Source: Hericium rajendrae
Taxonomy: Eukaryota > Basidiomycota > Agaricomycetes > Russulales > Hericiaceae
Assembly (NCBI GenBank): GCA_033439255.1
Contig: CM065891.1
Location: 1,953,741 to 2,017,740 of the forward strand
Direction: 5' to 3'
Length of the DNA: 64,000 nucleotides
The notes beneath the pieces were generated by a model. It saw nothing but the letters and a program-made list of their open reading frames with translations. It did not search any database and was not told the DNA's origin. This document shows positions 1 to 10,743 of the stretch, one piece after another. Each line of letters starts with the position of its first letter. Positions within the stretch are counted from its first letter, which is position 1. The translations under genes were made by a program, and so were the position numbers.

Positions 1-650
1 GTGCAGTGGGGCACCGTGGGGCATGGCGAACGTGCGCTCGGCGTGGCAGGCATGCGCGGGATGTGGCGGGCGTGCGCGGGACATGGCGGGCATGCGCGAG
101 ATGTGGCGGGTGTGCGTGAGGCGTGGCGGGCGTGTGTGAGGCGTGACGGGCGGATACGAGGCATGATGGGTGCGAGCGGGGTGCTGGCTCGTGCGTGAGG
201 TGCAGCGGGGAGCAGCAGGACACAGCGAGGCAGCAGGCCCGCGCATGGCCACGCACGACATGTGCGCATGCGTGTGCTGGCTGGCGTGCCCGCGCGAGGC
301 TGCGGCTATCAGCCTGCTGTACGTACGCTGGTGGGGCCACACGCAGCACAGCCGGGTTGCACGCAACCCATGGGCTCATGCACGAGATGGGCCACGCACA
401 GCACGCCTGGCCCGTGCGCCACGCAGCAGCACTGTGTGCTGGATCGCGAGGCCATGCGCGAGGCAACGGGCAGGCGTGGGCATTATTTGGCGAGATGCAT
501 GTGCTGGCGCATGCAGATGTGGGCGTTGGGAGACAGCATGCCAGCCACTGCGGGCGTGACAGCGATGTTGAGCGATGGGGAGGCGACGGCGAGGCGACGG
601 GAGGAGATGGCGGGAGGAGACGGCGGGAGGTGACGGTGAGGCGATGGCAG
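1..650. repeat. GC-rich island of copy A with 20-21-bp minisatellite
   Basis: The first 170 bases are an imperfect tandem repeat of about 20-21 bp, with core GCGNGATGTGGCGGGC rich in GCATGCGCG. The rest is GC-rich with scattered related motifs. Open frames on both strands here follow from the composition (few stop codons) and resemble no family, so they are not called as genes. Confidence 0.6.
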
Positions 651-689
651 GAGGGGGCAGGGAGAGGCACAGGAGAGAGCAGGTCGAGA

Positions 690-1320
690 GTACCACTCGT
701 ACGAGCAGTACTGTCTACATTAGCATGAATAGACACAGATAGTTTTTTTTTACTCACCTTATGGCCCCTCGTCACCCTACTACCCTCCTTCGGTGTTCGG
801 TTTGAGACGGGAGAGGACGGAGGGAGGGAGAAGGGTTGAGTGGTGGTGGGAGAAGAGTCGAACGTGGAACATTCGAACTTCGACGCACATTCAGCCATCG
901 AACGCGCGCGAGTTCGAATGTTTCGAGCGTAGTAAATCAATTTAAATAGAAAAAAATCAAATAAAAAGCGAGTAAATACAACTCATTGATAGAATGCAAT
1001 TTAATGAGCTCATTATCTATCTACTGTATTACAGGCTACCGGGCAGCGACACGAACTTAATGATGTCTGCTGCCTTAGCCTCTGATGCAGCGTCCAGCAG
1101 CGCCCGGGCCGAGTCGCGTCACCCACATTTGGCGCTCCGCTCGCCATGTCTATATAAGGCATGCGCGACTCGCTTTCTCTCTCTCTTCCTTACCACTACC
1201 ATCTCTCGTCTTTTGTCATCCCTCTTCTTCTACTTTGACTTTCTTATGTTTGATTACGATTCCTTAGAATCGTTTACTCTATACCGGCTTTTCCTATCGA
1301 AAACGACACCAAAACGATGA
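690..1320. promoter_or_regulatory. Divergent promoter module, copy A
   Basis: On the plus strand a CCACATTTGGCGCTCCGC box (1123-1140) precedes a TATATAAGG element (1151-1159) and a CT-rich presumed start region (about 1170-1240). On the minus strand, the complement of ACTCACCT near 750-760 gives a splice donor AGGTGAGT that would end an outgoing leftward exon. The same boxes in the same order recur near 18.2-18.8 kb (inverted), 22.4-22.95 kb and 23.7-24.26 kb. That conservation argues for a functional Pol II promoter rather than chance. Promoter activity is inferred. Confidence 0.55.
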
Positions 1321-2238
1321 CCATCCCCATTTGGCAGTTGGCTTATATAATCACAAGTCAACAATCTGACGAGTTTGCAGGTTCAATTCCAGTTCAACCT
1401 TGAATTCTTTTCTTTCATTTTACAATCAACATATCTCACTGTTACTGTTCACAATCATTATATAGAACATTTATATCTCATTATGATTTCTTGGAATCAT
1501 TTACTCTAACTAATTTCTCATATAAAGTGAGGTTATAAGTTTGATTCTGCCAATTGCCATTCTTATAATTTTGGATATTTCTTAGAGATGTTCAGTCTTT
1601 CAAATCTAACTAAATCATTGTTAGACTATATGCATATTTAAATCAATGCTAGTCATATTAGGACCAGAAGTTCTCAGTATGAAAAAGTGCAAACTTGTTA
1701 CAAGATAGTGAATAAATGTACTTCATAGTAAAGTCTGTATCTTTTTATTGATGTAAGTGAGTGTGATATATGGTAATATAATGAGAGCAAATTTTACCTC
1801 CTCAGAACATTTGTTTTCATAACAATAGGTCCAGAAATGACTGAGATATGAGCAAATCACTTCAAAAGATATCCTTGAGAAGGAGATCATAGTGATTGCA
1901 TTGTAGTGGAGCAATGAGTGGTGCTATTTACACGCTAAAGATACCGTTGGAAAGGTCTGATTTGCACCTTTCCAACGGCATATTATACAAGACGATCGGA
2001 TAAGTATTGAGAAAACGCGGTAGTGATTACTGAAGGGTTGGTATTAGAGGTAGGGGCAAACTTGTTGAGGCCATATCTTTTTATCGACTCATCCAATTGT
2101 AGTGTACCTAGTGTTGTTGAAAAGGTATAATGGAGATCTTTCTGACGCAATCAAGGGACCGATGATATCTCCAGTACTTAAGGAGGTACACTCGAATTAT
2201 CACAAAACCTCCTATTTGCCTATTTTCAAGGTCTTACA
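1321..2238. other. AT-rich non-coding stretch
   Basis: The sequence is A+T-rich with stop codons in all frames and no recognisable gene. It lies between the copy A promoter and its mini-exon block. It probably belongs to extra insertions, because the same interval is only about 100-150 bp in copies D and E. Confidence 0.4.
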
Positions 2239-2240
2239 TA

Positions 2241-2326
2241 ATCCGCAGCACGGGCAAAATGACATACTCCCGTCCCATGACATCATGAGGGGGACGGGAG
2301 TACGTCATTTTGCCCGTGCTGCGGAT
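2241..2326. mobile_element. 86-bp hairpin MITE flanked by TA
   Basis: The sequence begins ATCCGCAGCACGGGC and ends with its reverse complement, forming a nearly perfect stem of about 37 bp around a short loop. A TA dinucleotide sits on each side (2239-2240 and 2327-2328). TA flanks and a short palindromic body are what Tc1/mariner-derived MITEs show. No coding capacity. Confidence 0.6.
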
Positions 2327-2645
2327 TACATAAGCAATTTATAAGCAGGAAAAAATCGAAAAAATCATTCAAGTCTAGGGCAAATCATCAGATCATCTGA
2401 GAATAGACACATACTGAGTAGTATAAAAAATCAGTAAAAATCGTGTTAATATGGCCATTGATAGTACTATTTAGAAACACTTGAGTTTATGTTTATAGCT
2501 AGAGAATTGACAGAGATATAGCCAAATTACTGATTCAGACCCCTAGAAGGCAAAAATAAAATCAATCTAGACAACATACAACAGTTGACAGACCTTCAAA
2601 GGCCACACTTATGTACTTCATAAATGTAAACACAATTAATGAGAA

Positions 2646-2691
2646 GTCACGTGCAACAGCGAGCCTGACCGAGCTCGCTGTTGCACGTGAC
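2646..2691. repeat. Perfect 19-bp-stem hairpin
   Basis: GTCACGTGCAACAGCGAGC at 2646-2664 is followed after about 8 bases by its exact reverse complement (2673-2691). It could be a very short MITE remnant or a structured RNA segment. No target duplication was found. Confidence 0.5.
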
Positions 2692-2853
2692 CATTATTTT
2701 GTCATTAGTTCAACTCTTGCTGGTAGCAAAGTTTAAAAATAAGAGATAAGTGTAAAACAATATACTTTGAAGATGGAGATCTTTGCAGTATGACAATACT
2801 AGTATATTCAATTCTCTGTTATCTTATTAATTCTGTGAGCATAACACTACAAA

Positions 2854-3254
2854 CATCAGGAACCTCCAAAACTTTCTGATGGATCCTGCAGAGTCTGATC
2901 AACTGCAAGATCTGATTCAGCTGCAGGCTCTAATTAGAGGACAATTTTTGATCAGAGATTTTATATTTTGAAGTCAATAACTATTGGCAGATATAGTAGT
3001 CATCCAACTCTAATCATTGGATGCAACAAAGTTTTCAATATCTAAAATTTATATGAATCTGATCAGTTCTGATCAGTCTGCAAGCATTCTGCATTGATAC
3101 TTTTTTGAATCTTGAGGTCAAATATTCTGCAGCTAGCTGAGAGTAGCTGATGCTGTCTGAGAGTGTCTGATGTGTCTGATGCAACTGCTGCAGATCATGC
3201 AGACACTGTCAGATGCCTCGCAGGTCAAACAGAAAGTTTTGAAGGTTCCTGATG
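2854..3254. mobile_element. 401-bp CATCAG MITE with 2-bp AA duplication
   Basis: The left end CATCAGGAACCTCCAAAAC is matched in inverted orientation by the right end with one mismatch over about 25 bp. AA flanks both ends (2852-2853 and 3255-3256). The interior is packed with short CTGAT, TCTGAT and CTGCAG motifs, a subterminal-repeat style, and has no open frame. The termini match the larger family (CATCWG ends, 2-bp duplication), so it is read as a miniature relative. Confidence 0.6.
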
Positions 3255-3299
3255 AAGTTAGAACAATTTAAAAGGAATCGTATTGCCGTGCAGAGCATC

Positions 3300-3580
3300 G
3301 GCCCTCTTCCCCCAAGTAAGTTGTTATATTGTTTTATTATCTCTAACCTTATATTATTTGTGGCCTTTGCATTTTCGCTTTTTTATTTTTTTGATATGTT
3401 GTTATATTGTTTGATTGCTTCTAACCCTATTGTTCTTTGTAGACTTTGGGAGCATTTTCGCTTTTATTTTCTTAGGTAAGCCTTATGTTTCATTTTATTT
3501 TCTTGTCTTGTAATACTAATTTGTTGACTTCTTTTGTAGATCATTTTCGCTTTTTCTTATCTTTATAGTAAGTCTTATCT
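3300..3580 (+). ncRNA. Mini-exon block of copy A (putative spliced leader transcript)
   Basis: A pyrimidine-rich end of exon 1 is followed by donor GTAAG at 3316. Three segments containing ATTTTCGC follow (about 3371, 3454, 3543). Most have a TTTGTAG-like acceptor upstream and GTAAG or a variant downstream. Equivalent blocks occur at 18.04-18.20 kb (minus), 22.94-23.13 kb and 24.25-24.44 kb. No reading frame is kept, so a non-coding or untranslated leader transcript is inferred. RNA evidence is not available here. Confidence 0.4.
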
Positions 3581-3769
3581 TTCTTATCTTTTATCTATCT
3601 TATCTTTTATCTTATCTTATCTTATAGTCTAATCATATTTTGTAGTTTATTATAGATAGTATATTATAGATTTATTAGTAATGTTTGTAATAGTGTACAA
3701 GATGTATTCCTTGAAATTTAATGCTTTTAAATCTTTGATATTTTGAATATTTGAGATATGCTAGCATCC

Positions 3770-4120
3770 TATGAGCAAGATTGTTGGTAGAGGTAACATA
3801 GAGTAGATAGCAGTCTTACTAGCTAGATATAATATGATACTAAGGATATATCATATAGATAATATAGCTACAATAACCATCATATACTATGATAGCTATA
3901 ATAACTATTGTCCTATAGTAGATGACTATGATGGCTATAATAGTTAGTGCTTCATCTTATGATAGCTATGATAGCTATGATAGCCCTAGATAGATTGCCT
4001 TGCTGCTATGAGAAGCTATGTAGAAAAGAAGACTGCTATGAGGAGCTATATAGAAAAGGAGACTGCTATGGCCCTATCAGAGCTATATAAGCTATATAGT
4101 GTTATATACCACTGTTATAT
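3770..4120. repeat. TAGCTAT-type subterminal array (copy A, right end)
   Basis: Dozens of imperfect TAGCTATGA/TATAGCTA motifs lie just inside the element's right terminus. Arrays of the same motif lie inside the ends of X, D and E. Arrays of short motifs next to the termini are typical of transposase-binding subterminal regions, for example in CACTA elements. Confidence 0.55.
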
Positions 4121-4130
4121 TTTTCAGATG

Positions 4131-4529
4131 GAGGCTCGGGGCCCGTGCGCGACAGGGCGGACACGCGCACGATGCGCGGCTGGCCTGTGTGCAGGAGGCT
4201 TCTGGGCGTGAGGTCCGTGCGCAAAGCGCGGAGGGCCGGCACGAGGCATTGAGCTGCGGCGGGTCTGTGCGCGCAATGCGGCAGACCTGCACGCAGGAGG
4301 TGCAGGATGTGAGGTTCACGCACAAGGCAGCGGGCCTGTGCGCGAGGCACGAGAGGCATGCGTGGGGCATGGGATGCTGGCATGGGGCGTTAGGTCCATG
4401 CGCGAGATATCGGGCTGAGGCGGGCCCATGCGTGAGACAAAGGCTTGCGCGCAAGGTGCGATGGCCGCACACAGGAAAGTGGCATGGGGCGCAAGGTGTG
4501 GGGCCCGCGTGCGAGCATCGCACTGCCAC
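4131..4529. repeat. GC-rich island of copy E, segment 1
   Basis: About 400 bp of GC-rich DNA, rich in GTGCGCG motifs, sits between the right end of copy A and the left end of copy X. Removing X and one AC joins it directly to 20442-21025, which has the same composition. It is therefore read as part of the E island rather than host gene sequence. Open frames on both strands (about 80-166 codons) reflect composition only. Confidence 0.45.
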
Positions 4530-4929
4530 CATCTGAGAAAAACACCAGAGGTATATTGCACTATGTAGTCTACATAGTTCTAATAGGGCCATAGCAGTCC
4601 CCTTTTCTTCATAGCCATCTCATAGTAGCAAGATAATCTATATAGGGCTACATAGCTACCATAGGAAAAGGCAGTAGCTATGATAGCTATTATAGCTATC
4701 ATAGCATAGAGCATATGCTATCATAGCTACTATAGCTATCGAGCCCATTCAGTACTAATTCCTGTACAGGAATGGTGAGCCAAACTGACACCGTCGCATT
4801 CTAGATTGGCGAGCTCACGTTGGCCAACATCCCAGTGTAGTCATAGTAGTATGGCCAGAATGACAGTCTTAATTATCATACCCCATTGCCCGGGAATGTT
4901 TGCCTATGCCCCTATACCTGACAGTTAGT

Positions 4930-5935
4930 TACCATGCAGTATTGTCTGGCCAACTATGCCATTTCTGCAATCAAATATGCCTGGCCAAGTGCAAAATATT
5001 CCTCGGCCTGTATGTATGCTGAAATGGTTGGCCAAAGTATAATCCAATACACTGCGGCATCCCACGGCATACCAGTATGCTTGGCCAATATCCAATATGC
5101 TGTGAGGCTGCATGACTGTATGGTTGGCCAATGTGCATATCCTTTCGGCACTGACATGCCGCTATGGTTGGCCAAAGTCCCATATAATTATGCACTACCA
5201 TTTCGGCTTGATTGGCCAACATCACATATATTTAACTGCGGCATGCCACTATGGTTGTCCAGCATCTGATACATCTACCTGCAGCATGCCGCTATGGTTG
5301 GCCAATGTCTTGTATAATTATGCACGAGCATTCTGCCTTGGTTGGCCAGCATCTGATATTATATACCCTATCATTGCACCTTGATTGGCCAACATTTGAA
5401 ATATTTTACCGCAGCATGCCGCTATGATTGGCCAACATCTGAAATATTTTACCGCGGCATGCCACTATGGTTGGCCAACATCTGAAATATTTTACCGCAG
5501 CATACCACTATGGGTGGCCAACATCTGAAATATTTTACCGCAGCATGCCACTATGGCTGGCCAACATCTGAAATATTTTACCGCAGCATGCCACTATGGC
5601 TGGCCAACATCTGAAATATTTTACTGCAGCATACTGCTATGGTTGGCCAATGTCTCGAGTATTTAACTCAACTGTTCCAGCTTGGTTGGCCAGCATCTGA
5701 TATTATATATCCTACTATTGCACCTTGATTGGCCAACATTTGAAATATTTTACCACAGCATGCCACTATGATTGGCCAACATCTGAAATATTTTACCGCG
5801 GCATGCCACTATGGCTGGCCAACATCTGAAATATTTTACTGTAGCATACTGCTATGGTTGGCCAACATCTCACATATTTAACTTTATCATCCTGCCTTGG
5901 TTGGCCAACATACACATCTGTTCTGTATTATTATT
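4930..5935 (+). repeat. 43-bp TTGGCCAAC satellite, left arm
   Basis: Units run TTGGCCAACATCTGAAATAT, then TTTACCGCAGCATGCCACTA and TGG. They are near-regular at 43 bp between about 5390 and 5660, and more diverged with 31-48-bp spacing toward the outer end. The whole array is reproduced in inverted orientation at about 16.52-17.50 kb. Confidence 0.75.
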
Positions 5936-6292
5936 CTGCAGCATTTTCAGATATCCTGTGGCATTTTCAGACATCCTATGGCATTTTTGAATATCTCACA
6001 GCATTCCTCAATATCTCGCAGCATTCTCAGATATCTTGCAGCATTTCTAGACATCCTGCAGCATACCTGCATATCCCACAGCATACCGGCATATTCTGTG
6101 GCATCTCTGGATATCCTGTGGCATTTTCAGATATCCTGCAGCATTTTCGGATATCCCACAGCATTCCTTGATATTTCACAGCACTCTCAGATACCTTGCA
6201 GCATTTCTGGATATCTTGCAGCATTCCCGGACATCCAGCAGCATACCTGCATATCCCGCGGCATTTCATAATATCCCATGACATTCTCCAAT
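5936..6292 (+). repeat. 20-bp GCATTYYYRATATCYYRYRG satellite, left arm (outer part)
   Basis: Tandem 20-bp units of the form GCATTTCTGAATATCCCGCA repeat with point variation. The array is cut by the Gypsy element after 6292 and continues at 13396 once the CCAAT duplication is accounted for. Confidence 0.8.
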
Positions 6293-6715
6293 TGTCAAGA
6301 CTCGGTCGTAGACAGCAGAGAACCACCCAAGTCACCAGCGATGATGGGAGCGAGAGAGCAGAGAGCGACTAGCAGCGCAGTGACCTGTATTGGAGGTACA
6401 GTACGGTACAGACGAAATGGACAATCTAGGGAAATAGGCGAGCGACAGGGAGCCTATAAGTACTGGGACGACAATGGGAAAAGAACAATGGACACCATAA
6501 CGGGTCGAACAATAGAGTGAGAACAATGGTGGCCAAAAGGAGAACAATGGGAGGGAGAACAATAGGATGTCCCAAAGGAGAACAAGGGCATGGGTGAAGG
6601 ATAGCCCCAGGTCATGTGAGGAAGTGAACATGTGATGGGGCTGCTGGAGCACATGACCGACGCGATGCCTTGATGGCAGAGAAGAAGGCGGAGAGAAATG
6701 GAGCGATCCGTGACA
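6293..6715 (-). repeat. 3' LTR of the Gypsy element
   Basis: The LTR is 423 bp and starts TGTCA, ends TGACA in element orientation. It is nearly identical to 12973-13395; I see C/T near 6349 and A/G near 6578 as the only differences. A purine-rich tract (complement of 6716-6731, AGAGAGGGGGTGA) lies next to it as the expected polypurine tract. Confidence 0.93.
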
Positions 6716-9700
6716 TCACCCCCTCTCTAAGACGCACTTTCGCCTGGAGTGCGTGATGAGCATGGACGGGATCGAGGTAGATGAGTCCACGAAGATTGGG
6801 AGCCTTGAGTGCATGCGGATGGCGGGTGTAGAAGTCGGTGATTGCACCATGGGCATTGGAAAGGGAGGTACGTGAAAGCCACTGATTTTCTGAATCAGGG
6901 TAGCCTGCCCATTTGACGAGATATTCAATGCCGCGTTTGTTCCGAGTGAGACGAGCATCGAGGACAGACTCAACTTCGTACTCTTCCTCGCCCTCCACAA
7001 GGTCAGGTGGTGGTGCAGGGAAGTTGGGACCATGAGCATCGGTTTCCTTGTAAGGGGACAACAGGGACGTGTGGAACACCGGGTGGATATGCTAGGTGGG
7101 TGGTAGCTTCAGTCGATAAGAGACTGGGCCCAGGACGTCAGTGATTTTGAAAGGTCCCAGGCGTCGATCAGCAAGCTTAGCTTTGGGTCGTGTGGTTTTG
7201 ATGTTCTTGCCATCGAGCCAGACCTTGTCACCAACCTGGAAGTGGATGGTGTCATGCATATGGTCCTGGTTGTTGCGCTTCATGAGATCAGCAGCTGTTT
7301 GAAGGCTGGCCTGGACCTCAGTGCAAAGTTGTTCGAGGTGACGGAAACGATCCTCGACGGCGGGTGTAGACGATGTGGGGTTGACAGTGGGGATGGCAGT
7401 GGGAATATAGCCGAGGAGCATTTCAAATGGAGCTCGGTTAGTGGCGCTGTGGATACGGTGGTTGTGCGAGAACTCAGCGTAAGGGAGCCATTGGACCCAA
7501 TCATCCTGACGGTAGTTGCAGAAGGTACGAAGGAACTGCTCGAGTTCTTGATTGACGCGTTCTGACTCACCATCGGTCTGTGGATGATAGGCGGTGCTGA
7601 GGGAGGACTTGATACCAAGTTTGTCAAAGACGCCACGCATGACTTTGCCTGCATACTGTGGGCCACGATCAGAGATGAGGCGTTCCCAGAGGCCGTAGTT
7701 CCGATAAATCCTGTCAAAAAGGATGTCGACTGTGCCATCACTGGTAATGGTCTCGTTACAAGGAGTGAAGGAGACGTGCTTTGTAAAACGGTCGACGACC
7801 ACATTGATAGAGTCATAGCCTTGGCATTCTGGGAGTTTGACGATGAAGTCCGAGGTAATGTCTTGGAAGGGACAGGTAGGGATGGCATTGGGGATTGTTT
7901 CAACATGGGGGCGGTGATTTTGAACCTTGGTGGCCTGGCAGGTAGCACAGCCATCGACATAATCACGAATGAAGACAGACATACCGGGCCACCAGTAGTT
8001 GCGACTGAGGAGCTCATAGGTCTTGTAGCGTCCGGGGTGACCAGCCATGGGAGTGTCGTGATGCAGCTTGACGATATCTCGCCGAAGGTCCTTGTCAGCA
8101 GGGATGTAGACTTTGCCACGAAAGAGGATGAGGCCATCCTCATAGTTCCATTCTTGGAGGTTCTTGACGAGGGAGCGAGGACCGTTGTTCAGGATCACGT
8201 CAAGGGCTTGAACGACCTCAATATCCTTGGTCTTGGCATTGCGAATGCGTTGGCGAAGATCAGCATTGCCAATGGACTTGACAGCGGCTGGATGTGTAGC
8301 ACGAATCTGGAAGTACTTGGGGTCGAGGAGGACACGATCTGAGTTGTCGTCGTCCACCCCCTCTCTATGGTCAGGTCATCTCGACATGGCATCTGGCCGG
8401 TGATGAATACCGGGTTTGTGGATCAAGGTGAAGTCAAAACGAGTGAGGAAGAGAGCCCAGCGAGCCTGACGACGACTCAGCTTTTGGGCAGACTTGAAGT
8501 ATTCCAGGTTCTTATGGTCGGTTCAGATCTCCACAGTATGGGGAGAGCCTTCCAGGTAGTGGCGCCAGGCTTCGAGGGCACGGATGATGGCCAGGAGTTC
8601 CTTGTCATAAATGTCGTAGTTGCATTCAGGGGCAATGAAGGCCTTGGAGATGTAAGCAACAGGGTGCCATTGCTCGTCCTCCCTGCGCTGGGATAGGATA
8701 CCTCCTGTGGCATAGTCTGAGGCATCGACCTCAACCAAGTAGGGTTTGGACGGGTCAGGCATGATAAGGACTGGGGACGAGGTGAACGCAGCTTTAAGAG
8801 CCTCAAAGGCATGTTGACATTTAGCAGACCAGGCCCAAGGATGGTCTTTCTTGGTAAGGTCAAACATGGGATGGGCGACTTTGGAGAAGTCCTGGATGAA
8901 GCGTCGATAGAAGTTGCCAAAGCCAACAAAGGACTGGACATCCTTGACGTTACGGGGGGCAGGCCATTCAGCGATGCCTGCAACCTTGACGGGGTCCATG
9001 GCAAGCGTGTTATGGGAGACGATGAGACCGAGGAACTCAACGGAGGGCTGCTCGAAAGAGCACTTCTCTGGTTTGAGGAAGAGGTCATTGTCCTGGAGGC
9101 GTTGGAGGACCTTGCGCACAAGGTCGCGATGTTCTTCGAGGGTTTCGGTGAAAATGAGGATATCGTCCATGTAGATGACGACTTTGCCCGTGTCGATGAG
9201 ATCCTTGAAGAGTTCATTCATCATTCCTTGGAACGTGGCAGGGGAGTTTGTAAGACCAAAAAACATCACCAGGGGTTCAAAGAGACCGCGGTTGGTTTTG
9301 AAGGTGGCTTTCCATTCGTCGCCCTCCTTGATGCAAACGTTGTTGTAACCCCAACGAACGTCCATCTTGGAGAAGACTTTGGCACCCTTGAGCTTGTCAA
9401 CGAGTTCAGAGATGAGGGGCAGGGGGTATTCATTCTTGATGGTGCCCTTGTTGAGGGTGCGATAGTCCTGGACGGGGCGTAGTTTTCCATCTTTTTTCTT
9501 GATAAAGAAGAAGGGACTCGCCATAGGGGATTTGGAAGGACGGATGTAGCCTTTTTTGACCTGGTCATCAAGGAACGAATCGAGGTCCTCCTGCTCAGTG
9601 GGAGCCATGGGATAGACCTTGCATGAACGGGGTTCAAAACCATCTTTCAGGTCAATGGCGTGATCCTGGCAAGGGCGACGTTCAGGAAGGTGATGGGAGG

Positions 9701-10720
9701 ATTCCTCATCGAAGACGGGTTGGAAATCCTGGTACTGAGGGGGAACCATCTCAGCAAAGGACTTCTCCGCAACATGGGCGGCCACACGCTCAGCCAGTTT
9801 CTGAGCATTGGTGAAAGAGCGACGGATACGGATGGTATGTTGGTAGTCAGGGTCATCGTCTGGTGGGGGTGGTGTGTCCCAGTCAGGGAGAACACCAGCT
9901 AGGTGAAGGCCCTCTTCAACCCAGTCATCGTCGACATTAGGTCGTGGGTCATCGTCCTCGGTGAATAGACGTGCAGGGACTTTGGACAGGTGGATGTGGC
10001 GAAGACGGACACCTTGGACTCGGCGAGCAGGGATCACGTATTTGGGAAGTGGGGCAGGAACAAATGGCGGGGGCAGTGGGAGCAATGGAGGGGGCAAGGT
10101 GGGGGGAGCAGTACAGCAGCGGTACTGAGGACTGGTGGACGAGGGGCTGATTGGCGGCGTTCTGAGCGAGTGGACAGGTTTTTGACCGGGGGCTTATTCA
10201 GGGTGCAAGAGGGAGGGCAGCGAGTCATGTCAACACGACGAGAGACCCAATCAATTTCAGGGTTGTGTTCCTGTAACCAATCGGTCCCAAGGATAATGTC
10301 ATAGTCGCCAATATCAACGAGATAGAACTCAGCTGTCTCCTCATGGAAGGACGTCGAGTCCTTGGCGTAAATGCAGATGTTCTGGTTGACTGAATAGCGG
10401 ACCCAGCCCATGATGTTTTCGGAGTTGTCCACGTTGCGAACGGGAAAGGGTTTAGGGAGTTTCTTGAGGGGGAACTGGTGTTTCTTGGCAAACTCGGGGT
10501 GCATAATGATGCCTTCTGCACCACTATCGAGAAGTGCCTCAGCGTCGATTTGTTTCTTGATCGGGGCAGTGATAATCTTGGCCTGGAGCGTAATGGACGG
10601 TGTCTGATGGTTGGGTGTGATAGCGGACATGCGCAAAGACGATGGATATGATTGCTCACAGGGGTCGGATAGTACAGAGAAGTGATTCGACGGATCAAAG
10701 AAATGTTTCTTGCCACCCAC
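6612..10720 (-). pseudogene. pol: Gypsy pol: protease, RT, RNase H, integrase, chromodomain (disrupted)
   Basis: Protease lies in the first frame (10720-10034), with active-site LLDSGAEG. RT/RNase H follows in another frame from 10097, with the YMDD catalytic box and the FFIKKKDGKLRPVQDYR motif. Integrase (from about 8357) has the zinc-binding HHCC region ending CATCQ, then D, D (SDRGPQY) and E of the catalytic core. The chromodomain (about 7000-6830) contains EYLVKWAGYPDSENQW. RNase H, integrase and chromodomain share one frame broken by three stops. At 8522 and 7080 a conserved Trp should stand, and at about 8386 an Arg. All three fit G:C to A:T transitions. The frame change after protease could be programmed or a mutation. 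The last frame ends inside the LTR. Confidence 0.9.
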
Positions 10721-10743
10721 GGATGACGTGACCGGGGGGCGCT

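Larger units (their letters stand above)
1..4130. mobile_element. Copy A of the CATCWG terminal-repeat family (right part; left end outside window)
   Basis: The right terminus reads TTTTCAGATG at 4121-4130, the same end type as copies X, D and E. From left to right it has the family order: GC-rich island, weak hairpin, divergent promoter module, mini-exon block, TAGCTAT array, terminus. The stretch between promoter and mini-exons is enlarged by AT-rich DNA holding at least one complete small element (2854-3254) and two hairpins. The left end is not in the window, so its target duplication cannot be tested. No open frame resembling a transposase was seen. Inference: a non-autonomous copy inserted into the GC island of copy E. 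Confidence 0.55.

Noticed and set aside
4925-6335. Many open frames of 60-125 codons on both strands in the 43-bp and 20-bp satellites, repeated at 13.0-17.5 kb
   Set aside because: They follow from repeat units lacking stops, appear in inverted duplicate in both arms, and have purely repetitive translations with no domain.
7584-9482. Long plus-strand frames (e.g. 7584-8342, 8811-9482) opposite the Gypsy pol
   Set aside because: They are antisense shadows of conserved pol coding; domain motifs are all on the minus strand.
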